Shown piece after piece: positions 56,831 through 64,000 of a DNA stretch of 64,000 nt. Below the pieces are notes generated by a model. The model ran no database searches, had not been told where the DNA came from, and was given only the letters and a program-made list of their open reading frames with translations. Each line of letters begins with the position of its first letter. Within the stretch, counting starts at the first letter, position 1. Made by a program: the position numbers and the translations under genes. This stretch comes from Gigantopelta aegis (lineage: Eukaryota > Mollusca > Gastropoda > Neomphalida > Peltospiridae), in contig NC_054713.1 of the NCBI RefSeq assembly GCF_016097555.1, forward strand, positions 13,193,806 to 13,257,805. Reading direction: 5' to 3'.

Positions 56831-57151
56831 TACGATCGCGGAACACGTAATACAGACGTAAATCGGTCGTAAATTGGACGTGATACAGGGTAAAATGATC
56901 GCAGTGAATATATTAACAACGTAACAATGATGTACGGTGGCCGTTGTGGACGTACTAACAGCCGACGGAGATCGCAAGCGTTTTGGACGCGATCTAGTCG
57001 TAAGTCGAACGTACTGGACGTAGTGACAACGTACAGTGGACGTACAATGAGCGTACTTCGGCGGCGACCATTTCCAACCTCCGCGACCACCCGCCTTCTC
57101 CGAGAACGCGGCCAAACGCGGCCAAACCTACGACCAAACGTGAATATGTGG

Positions 57152-57450
57152 AAGGCGCTCGACTGATGCGCGGTCGGTGTGGGATTGATCCTCGCCAGTG
57201 GGCCAGTTGCGTTATTTCTCGCTCCAGCCAGTGCACCACGACTGGTATACCAAAGGTTGTGGTATGTGCTATCCTGCCTATGGGATGGGTCATATAAAAA
57301 ATCCCTTGTTATTAATAGAAGAATGTAGTAGGTTTCCTCTCTAAGACTATAAAGTCAAAATTGCCAAATGTTTGACATCCAGTAGCCGATGATTAATAAA
57401 TTAATCTGCTCTAGTGGTGTCGTTAAACAAAACAAACTTTAACTTTAAAC
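57152..57450 (+). mobile_element. SINE body, head I with tail beta, cut by the Harbinger-like element
   Basis: Starts GGCGCTCGACTGATGCGCGG, has core GTCATATAAAAAATCCCTTG and tail beta GTGGTGTCGTTAAACAAAAC. Confidence 0.85.
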
Positions 57451-57582
57451 AGGAATACGCCTACATCATAAATTATAACAGGATCTATAAACCGGAAGAA
57501 TTTGCAATTCGTGGGCACGGATGACTGACCAAAGTAAAAATAAACATCTCGTCACGGCTGGTTTAATGAAGCGTCAAGAGAT

Positions 57583-57589
57583 TATAAAA
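57583..57589 (+). promoter_or_regulatory. TATA box of gene B
   Basis: TATAAAA 73 bp before the ATG, in a block shared with gene A (TATAAAACAAAGACAGT). Confidence 0.6.
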
Positions 57590-57655
57590 CAAAGACAGTC
57601 AGCCACTCTGTTTTACAACTGACGAAGATTCCCTACTTCCCGTACTTGAGCCGCG

Positions 57656-57812
57656 ATGGCAAAAATTGCGATGTCTTTGGCTGTTACTGCGATGGCGATG
57701 TTTTTTCTTGAAATACACGCGTATCGTACACCGATCAAGTTCTCAGAACCACTCGGACCGATACTAGTGGAGAGAATCCGCCCAGTGGTGCCACCTTCAA
57801 AACCGAAAAGTT
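57656..57812 (+). CDS. Gene B, exon 1: signal peptide of secreted paralogue
   Basis: MAKIAMSLAVTAMAMFF is a signal peptide with likely cleavage after EIHA, then YRTPIKFSEPLGP and RPVVPPSKPK. The donor T|GTAAGT lies at 57812/57813, the same phase as in gene A. The signal peptide and 5' UTR are much closer to gene A than the first mature residues, which share only RTP and a VxPVxxSK-like pattern. With exon 2 it encodes 90 residues. Confidence 0.75.
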
Positions 57813-57993
57813 GTAAGTATATTAATTGTATTTACTAGATAATATTACAATGCCATATCGAGGTGTATCTTCAGTGGTCGAAATTGTCTGACCTTCTGCG
57901 GGTAACAAGCAACACATTCTGCTGGCCTGAATCAAATGCTGCCGGACCAAACTTGATAGACCCAGACTAATGTTTGAATATAAATGAAAAATA

Positions 57994-59281
57994 TACTCTG
58001 TCAAAAAGCAAACGCATAGGCGAAATATTCATGGAATTATCTCTTTAATACAAAGTGGCATAATTTCGTTATTTATGATCGTATCACAGTCAAATTTTCG
58101 TTTTCGTCACCAAACAGCGTCGCACGAGAGCGCTGAAATCAGTATCTTGTGTGGTCACCATCAGCAGCAGCAATCACTGCACGATATCTCCTTGGCATAG
58201 ACTGAATGACTCTCTGAATCCATTGTCATGTATGCCATGTGCTGCCTGGCATTGTCCTGCTGAAAGAGTTCTCTCTGTGGATCCAAAATGGGAAGCATGT
58301 GTCGGCGAAGAATTTCATCCCGGTAGCGTACAGCTGTCAGGTTGCTTTGTGCGAACACAAGTTCACTTCTGCCGGTGTATGAGATGGCTCCCCACGTCAT
58401 GACACTCCCGCCACTGAACCTGTCAACTTGGGCGACGCAGTTGTTGGCAAAACGTTCATTGCGGCGTCTGTAAATACGTTGTCGTCCATCACGTCGCTGT
58501 AGAAGGAAACGTGAGTCGTCACTGAACCATACTCGCCGCCAGTTTCCCAAGTTCCACCCCTGTGCATTCTTGCACCAGCGAACACGTAAATGTCGATGTT
58601 GCCGTCGCAGGACGGGGGTCAACATACGGTCTCCTAGCCCGTAAACCAGATTCTCGAAGTCGGTTCCGAATGGTTTGTGCAAACACCCTTCTAAAACCAG
58701 ATATGCGTCCAGCAGTGTTCGTTGCTGTGGCAGTTCGGTGACGCAAGTGCAGAACCCGGGTGTAGCGATCTTGTAGTTGTTATGCGAGGTCTTCCACTTC
58801 TGGGCCGGTCTTCAGCTGATTGAAACTGTTGGTACCCTGTCCCAGAGACGTGAAATGGTGCTCTGATGGACGTTCATGTGGCGTGCGACTGCTGATTGCG
58901 ATTCACTGTAACTGGAGGCGGCCTATTGCAATGTTTCGATTCGGCAGGTTTAGTCTTGGCATCTTATAACTCGTCTACGTCGAAATGAAAATGAGGCATC
59001 ATTGCGAGCATTGCAGCTTTAAATAACCATCACTACCCCAATCTTTTCCCCGAGTTTCACGTGCATTCGCCAAAATCTGACCATTTCAGGCCGATTTCCT
59101 ACAATTGTCGCACAACGTGCGTTAAATTTGTTTTAGGGTGCATTTGGGCATGTTGTCCCATTCCAGGAACATTAACAAACATTTTCATTCAGCAACATTG
59201 TACCAAAACAAAACATATTTTGTAAAATCAAACACTTTTCTTCTTTCCCTATCACCTATGCGTTTCTTTTTTGACAGAGTA
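57994..59281 (-). mobile_element. Tc1/mariner-like transposon in gene B intron
   Basis: Terminal inverted repeats TACTCTGTCAAAAAGCAAAC (left) and GTTTCTTTTTTGACAGAGTA (right), each preceded or followed by TA, 1288 bp in all. CGCATAGG and CCTATGCG extend the repeats. Confidence 0.92.
58139..58770 (-). pseudogene. Tc1 transposase, frameshifted and internally deleted
   Basis: Reads RTIRNRLRESGLRARRPYVD at the start, then in another frame LTPVLRRQHR, VWFSDDSRFLLQRRDGRQR with the first catalytic Asp, NNCVAQVDRFSGGSVMTWGA, LTAVRYRDEILRRH and FQQDNARQH with the second Asp. The segment that should hold the third acidic residue is missing; the sequence jumps to the end, MPRRYRAVI...HTRY. Dead copy with intact ends. 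Confidence 0.88.
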
Positions 59282-59681
59282 TAGTTGCCCGTCAGACAGG
59301 ACGACAGTCAAAAAAAAAAAAATCTTGACCCCTGATCTCCATGATCAATGTAAAAATGCGTAGTGATTCGTTTACAACCATATAATATAGCTGTTTAGTA
59401 GCAATGCTAATATGAATAAATGTTGTTATTCAGATTCGGGAATTTTCGTTTAATTTGGGCAAAAGCCAACCTGCCCCCCCCCCCCCCCACCTCCCTACAG
59501 AAATGGGAGTCCGTACGCCAATGGTAGGAAATGTATGAGTAGTAAAAGGTTCGCCATTTTGAATACTATATTGAACAATGTTCAACCACACACTCAAAAT
59601 AAATCTTTAAATCTTTGATTATCCCATTATACAAATATTGACATAAAATTTGTTTTTCTTCTATCAGTTTATACAATATAT
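59282..59681. other. Gene B intron, nothing recognised
   Basis: AT-rich; a C run at 59475-59490. Confidence 0.5.
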
Positions 59682-59740
59682 ACAGGACAGCGTGCTTGAA
59701 CCTTAATTGGATATCAGAACGAAAAGAAGTTGAACTGAAT
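59682..59740 (+). mobile_element. SINE tail gamma fragment
   Basis: ACAGGACAGCGTGCTTGAAC and CTTAATTGGATATCAGAACG. It may be what remains in copy B of the element at 46866, in opposite orientation to the exon. Confidence 0.55.
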
Positions 59741-59767
59741 TAATGAAAAGTTGCACTGATTAATTTT

Positions 59768-60105
59768 ATGTGGGGTGAGACATAGCCCAGTGGTAAAGCG
59801 CTCGCTTGATGCGCGGTCGGTTTGGGATCGATCCCCGTCAGTGTGCCCATTGGGCGATTTATCGCTCCAGCCAGTGCACCACGACTGGTACATCAAAGGC
59901 CGTGGTATGTGTTATCCTGTCTATGGGATAGTGCATATTATAAAAGATCCCTTGCTGCTAGTCGAAAAAAGTAGCCCATGAAGTGTCGACAGCGGGTTTC
60001 CTCACTCAATATCTGTGTGGTTCTTAACCATATGTCTGACGTCATATAACCGTAAATAAAATGTGTTGAGTGCGTCGTTAAATAAAACATTTCCTTTCAT
60101 TTGAT
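59768..60105 (+). mobile_element. SINE, head I with tail alpha, full length, gene B intron
   Basis: GGTGAGACATAGCCCAGTGG head to tail alpha. TTTATGTGGG before and TTGATGTGGG after it look like target duplication. Confidence 0.92.
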
Positions 60106-60177
60106 GTGGGATTTTCCAGTGGTCTGGTGGATATTTGGAGTATGCAGATATAATTAGTTGTATTTTATTTGTTTCAG

Positions 60178-60293
60178 ACCAGGAAATTGTTTCTGCGAAA
60201 TTATTGCAAATTCTACTACACGCCGCCTGCCAGAAACTGAAAGACCAGCGTGTGACCCCGCTACGAGATTACTGCTACATTACGGTTGCATAG
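60178..60293 (+). CDS. Gene B, exon 2: shortened paralogue of gene A exon 2
   Basis: Acceptor TTGTTTCAG at 60177. The split codon gives Tyr, then QEIVSAKLLQILLHAACQ, KLKDQRVTPL, RDYCYITVA and TAG. Relative to gene A, about 20 residues between QEIV and the AACQ helix are gone and the basic tail is lost. The reading frame across the splice is intact, so a 90-residue product is possible. Sequence matching gene A's tail reappears at 60725-60793 behind a 430-bp block. Confidence 0.65.
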
Positions 60294-60724
60294 TACCAAA
60301 GAAGAGAGTTCTGTGTCAAAGTTCGAGGTGCACCGTGAAATATTTACGGAGTAAAAGCAGCTATAGGTGTGATTGGTAGTAATATGTGACATTGATTATC
60401 TGTGCAAATACTATTATCCATTGACAATAAATAAATACACTTTTATTTGTTATACAGTTATGCAGTATATACCAGAAGTTGAAACTAATGCGGGGTACCC
60501 CCAAAATAGAACTGCAATTTTCAGCAAAAATGACGGTTGCTATTAAAAACATTAATTAAATCTCTTAAATGGAATGTGACCCCGTATTTTCTTGCAGGTA
60601 GATTAGATGTGAGGTGCCACACTTTTTATTGATGCACTTCCTGGGTGAGTTCATACGCTGCTTATATCAGTTTCATTAGTAAACGTTAACATTATAGGCA
60701 ATAGCAATTGATTTGGTCTATTAG

Positions 60725-60793
60725 AACCTCAACGGAAAATATATCGTCAAACCCATCATAAGACCAAGCTACACTTATGTCAAGGGGAAATAA
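60725..60793 (+). CDS. Possible gene B exon 3 or stranded tail
   Basis: TTTGGTCTATTAG ends at 60724 and is followed by 22 codons and TAA, ending YIVKPIIRPSYTYVKGK, which matches gene A (FVQPIVRPRYTLVKE). If spliced from a weak ACG|GTTGCA in exon 2 the phase fits. Otherwise it is a tail cut off by an insertion. Confidence 0.4.
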   Translation, partial: NLNGKYIVKPIIRPSYTYVKGK

Positions 60794-61589
60794 CTCAACC
60801 TTTACTAAAGTTTAAACGAAGACGGACAGACAGATGTTTTATTATTAAAGTATTTCCCAATACATACACAGTAAAATACGCGAACAAAAATCCATTGTTA
60901 ATACACAATATAAAGGCACACTCCTTATTTTGAGAAACTAAAAAATCTTTTTGGAATTCCCTGTTTTACAAGATACCGGAAAATCCCTTTCGGAACTCCT
61001 CGGTAATTCCACGAATACAACCTCGGATACACAACCGGCAAGACACTGAAGTCTTAGTCGATCGTGTACTCTTGTTTTGAATTTCCAAGACTCACTTTCA
61101 CAATATTTAGTTGACAATACAGACATACTTTCAAACAATTAGTTTAGCAGCAGACCTGAACTATATTATTTTATTACTTTGCCGTTGTGTATAAAGTAAA
61201 CAATGTTCCATATTACTGAACTATTTTGTGGACAGTTGGTAATTAAGAAAAATATTACTCCGCTTCATGCATATGGCATCACAATCACAGTTGTCTTCCC
61301 ATTTAGAAATTAATAATAAAGTTTAGAAATTTGTCCGCGCAAGTAGTCTGCTGTTTGACTGTGATTATGTCACACTGAAGTTGCATGTAGTTTGCAAACA
61401 TGTGTAACTTGTTGACAATGAAGACTTTTGTGTGGTAATTCCGGGACATGCAAAAGTATTTTTTTTTTTTTTTTATAAAATGGGTGTATTCTGGTTTAGT
61501 GGGTGTGTGTTTGTTAAAACTAATATCCTGGAAGAAAGAGCTGAACAACAGCGCTTCTCCTTTTCAGAGTATGTTTCCCTCAGGCAGGC
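60794..61589. other. 3' flank of gene B, matches copy A
   Basis: ACGGACAGACAGATGTTTTA and AATACGCGAACAAAAATCC match 47490-47540, and the downstream sequence follows copy A with indels. No gene. Confidence 0.55.
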
Positions 61590-61690
61590 CAGGGCCGTAG
61601 CTAGGATTTTTTGTTTGGGAGGGAAGTGGGGGCAATTGAGTAGTTAATAGTCTGAAACTCCTTAAACGGTTTCTTCTTTTTTTTCCCGGA

Positions 61691-61731
<41 letters not shown>

Positions 61732-61747
61732 ACTTGCTACGGCCCTG
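61590..61747. mobile_element. hAT-like MITE with G40 run, absent from copy A
   Basis: CAGGGCCGTAGCTAGGATTT left and CTTGCTACGGCCCTG right. CAGGC is duplicated at 61585-61589 and 61748-61752. Copy A shows GGGCAGGCAAAGGTAC uninterrupted near 48220. A run of about 40 G at 61700-61739. Confidence 0.88.
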
Positions 61748-62416
61748 CAGGCAAAGGTACATAAAAAAAACTCCATGTGCTTGCTGATATTAATAAAAAT
61801 GTTATAGCCACTAACGCTATATTGAAACATATAGCGCAATTAATTGTGGTCTGTGGCCATATAAAATGCATACATAGAAATCGGCCGAAGTGTTCCGAAT
61901 GCGGATAATCCGTAATCAGCCGAGGGATTCCGAACGAAATGTCAAGATGCCTGTGCCTATAAAATAACCGAGTAACATTATATAAAAGGATTTTCACGTT
62001 ATTGAAAAAAAGGTTTTGGGTTGGACAACATAACGAGTTTACATCACCTGAAGAATGCATAAATAAATGCTTGTATATTGTGGTATGTTCATCGAAAATG
62101 TGTGCAGATTTTTCGTACATAAAAACTTCGGTTATAGTTACCTACACATTTTAATTTACAATACAGCATAATATTATATTTATTTTATATGATGTTGTAA
62201 TTTTTACCATGTTGGATCAAAAGACTGTGTGTAACAATCTATATTACTTATTTATTATTTAATTTGTATTAACTTATTTATTTATTCACCTACTGTATCT
62301 CTGAAAATTGTGTACAGTGATCATTTGAAATAAATATTGTAATTTGTCATAATTCTTGTGTTGTTGTTTTGTGCTCTATACCATGTTCATTTTTAAACAA
62401 TACAATTCCGGTTTGT

Positions 62417-62520
62417 GTAAAATAAAGTGTGCTTAACGACACCACTAGAACGCATTGACTGGTCAACCATCGGCTACTGGATGTCCAATTTTTGGTAAAT
62501 ATAACACATAGTCTTCAAAG
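62417..62520 (-). mobile_element. SINE tail beta fragment, counterpart of 48903
   Basis: GTGTGCTTAACGACACCACT and CAACCATCGGCTACTGGATG. Confidence 0.75.
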
Positions 62521-62525
62521 GAAAC

Positions 62526-62660
62526 TGGGGCGGGACGTAGCCCAGTGGTAAAGCGCTCGCTTGATGCTCGGTCGGTCTGGGATCGATCCCTGTCGGTGGG
62601 CCCATTGGGATATTTCTCGTTCCAGCCAGTGCACTACGACTGGTATATCAAAGGCCCTTG
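62526..62660 (+). mobile_element. SINE, head I, truncated, counterpart of 49009
   Basis: GGGGCGGGACGTAGCCCAGT to GGTATATCAAAGGCCC, then a jump to CTTGCTGCTTATGG and the next SINE. Confidence 0.85.
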
Positions 62661-62673
62661 CTGCTTATGGAAA

Positions 62674-63000
62674 AAGAAAGAAAGAAATAGTTTATTTAAC
62701 GACGCACTCAACACATTTTATTTACGGTTAAATGGCGTCGGACATATGGTTAAGGACCACACAGATATTGAGGGAGGAAACCCGCTGTCGCTACTTCATG
62801 GGCCACTCTTTTAGATTAGCAGCAAGGGATCTTTTATATGCACCATCCCATAGACAGGATAGCACATACCACGGCCTTTGATGTACCAGTCGTGGTGCAC
62901 TGGCTGGAGCGAGGAATAGCCTAATGGGCCCACTGACGGGGATCGATCCCAAACCGACTGCGCATCAAGCGAGCACTTTACCACTGGGCTACGTCTCGCC
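62674..63000 (-). mobile_element. SINE, head I with tail alpha, counterpart of 49686
   Basis: Full element on the minus strand from (GAAA)n to GGGCTACGTCTCGCC. Confidence 0.92.
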
Positions 63001-63084
63001 ACCTCGGTTCGAAATTATAACTTAAAACAGTATCCCGTCAACTGACGGCAATCATTTTATCCATCGGCAAAATAAAAATTGAAA

Positions 63085-63900
63085 AAGCCAGTGATAAAGG
63101 TGCCACACCACCATTAATTATTCAAATCAATTCAATACTATTTCTATGTCAGAATATATTCTGTGAAAAATGCAACATTTTCGAGAGGGTCATGTGACCA
63201 CTAATTTTAGTGAGTGCTCTCAATTGACAAGAACCGTGTGTAACAAAAATCAATATAGGTAGACCACAATATTTTTTCAGCCATGTCAGAGTACCTTTCC
63301 GTAGTGCTGTTATACAAGTAGGACTATACCACTTGCACAGTTGTTATCAGTTAGTGCTCATTTTACAGGGATGGGAATTCTCGGATCCGAGATTTTCCTC
63401 TCGTGGAACATTGCGTTTCCTCTCATTTTAATCATCCTTTCTGCAGGGAAAAAAAATCGGTAAAAATGTAAACTTCTGCGCCCAGATTTTTGATGCTGTC
63501 TTAGCGCTACGATATCGCAATACTAAAACTGTCCTAAACGATATCGTTACACATCAAATTACGTTGTGACGTCATTATGAATCTAAATGCGGCCTCGTTT
63601 CTTATTTGGTTTCATTTGCAAAGGGAGCGAGTAAGCTTTAGCCGGCGTCGCGATGCAGCGTGGGATATCTGAAGTCAAAATGGCTTGCCGGGTCCCTCTA
63701 GATTTCCTCTTTTTTACTGTTTACCAATTCCTACCCCTAATTATAGCAAGTAACTTCGAACCAATGGGTTATTTAAATACTTCAGAAGTCAACCTACTTG
63801 TAATCATAAAAGAAAGATTTCAAAAAGCATATCAGAATTTTGTACTATTTCCTAAACCGGACTATATTAACATGCTACATTTTTATTTCATTTTAACTTA
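63085..63900 (+). repeat. Dispersed repeat R2, copy 4, interrupted by a MITE
   Basis: TTCTATGTCAGAATATATTC, CTGTTATACAAGTAGGACTA and, after the MITE, AGCAAGTAACTTCGAACCAA with AAAGAAAGATTTCAAAAAGC. It is the longest R2 copy in the window. Confidence 0.7.
63368..63739. mobile_element. MITE inside R2, absent from copy A
   Basis: CAGGGATGGGAATTCTC left and AATTCCTACCCCT right are inverted. CATTTTA before and ATTATA after resemble the single CATTATA of copy A at 50733. GCCGGCGTCGCGATG and CGATATCGTT inside. No coding. Confidence 0.55.
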
Positions 63901-64000
63901 TTTGCGTTAGTGAGACAGAAGAGGGTGTAGTGGCCTTACACCTACCAATTGAATGAATGAATGAATGAATGAATGAATGAATGTTTAACGACCCCCCAGC
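63901..64000 (-). mobile_element. SINE gamma remnant and (GAAT)n tail of another SINE
   Basis: GTGAGACAGAAGAGGGTGTA and CCTTACACCTACCAATTG are gamma; (AATG)n with TTTAACGACCCCCCAGC starts a tail like that at 1430 and runs off the window. Confidence 0.55.

Larger units (their letters stand above)
52873..57150 (-). mobile_element. Harbinger-like DNA transposon, about 4.3 kb, inserted in a SINE
   Basis: Both ends are long, GC-rich and inverted: CCCACGTTCTAGCC, GCGTTCTCGAGAAACGCGG and TGGTCGCGG on the left match in reverse CGCGACCAC, CCGAGAACGCGG and CCAAACGTG on the right. The left end (to about 53360) has 20 ACGT tetramers, the right end (56830-57150) has 10. A HARBI1-type transposase remnant lies inside. 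The SINE head before it and SINE body after it mark the borders. The 3-bp target duplication (TAA at the left, GAA at the right) is imperfect. Confidence 0.7.
57450..63950 (+). repeat. Segmental duplication, copy B
   Basis: Counterpart of 44185-51080, offset about 13.3 kb. It has a Tc1 element, a SINE at 59768-60105 and a MITE at 61590-61747 that copy A lacks. It lacks the MITE, the SINEs and the other insertions in copy A's intron, and the SINE at 50085. Confidence 0.85.

Noticed and set aside
10018-63000. tRNA genes at SINE heads
   Set aside because: A- and B-box-like sequences are present, but the acceptor stems do not fold and each is fused to a SINE core. They are promoter parts of SINEs, not tRNA genes.

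Overview
The window reads as nuclear DNA of a mollusc, most likely a gastropod. The reason is about thirty copies of tRNA-headed, modular SINEs of the kind I associate with molluscan genomes, together with dense MITEs and minisatellites, small host exons with GT/AG borders, and no prokaryotic gene structure. This taxonomic call rests on remembered repeat families and not on a search. Over 80% of the window is repeat or intron.

1-23.8 kb holds part of a TRPC-family cation channel gene on the minus strand. Five coding exons are supported by sequence: exon 1 (23822-23229, ankyrin region and zinc-ligand motif), exon 2 (12861-12718), exon 3 (11532-11332), exon 4 (9002-8835, pre-S1 region), and a C-terminal exon with the TRP box (2247-2057) that runs into a 200-N gap. 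The exons encoding S1-S6 are not visible and probably lie in that gap. The introns are full of tandem arrays. Two of these arrays carry copies of the splice junctions beside them: about 5.9 kb of a 40-54 bp repeat made from the 3' end of exon 4 plus its splice donor, and a 29-bp repeat made from the acceptor plus first codons of exon 3. A third array repeats a 145-bp unit whose core is a consensus oestrogen-response-element palindrome (12 perfect copies). A 61-bp array, and a 5'-truncated LINE inside a 60/54-bp satellite, complete intron 1.

23.8-38 kb has no supported host gene. It holds microsatellites, SINEs, fold-back elements, hAT-like and TTAA-flanked MITEs, nested insertions, and a 2.5-kb minisatellite made almost only of G and T on one strand that is open in all three forward frames but is unlikely to be coding.

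38-43 kb holds a putative terminal exon on the minus strand (39007-38793) and a decayed member of a multicopy invertebrate gene family with FEN1/PIN-like motifs (40018-42463, plus), split by a MITE with a 9-bp target duplication.

43-64 kb is a diverged segmental duplication (about 44.2-51.1 kb and 57.45-63.95 kb). Each copy carries a two-exon gene for a small secreted protein of unknown function: gene A (44414-47467, 128 aa) looks intact, gene B (57656-60293, 90 aa) is shorter. Between them sits a roughly 4.3-kb Harbinger-like DNA transposon with ACGT-saturated ends that has split a SINE. Gene B's intron contains a Tc1-like element. The two duplicate copies act as empty-site controls for several insertions.
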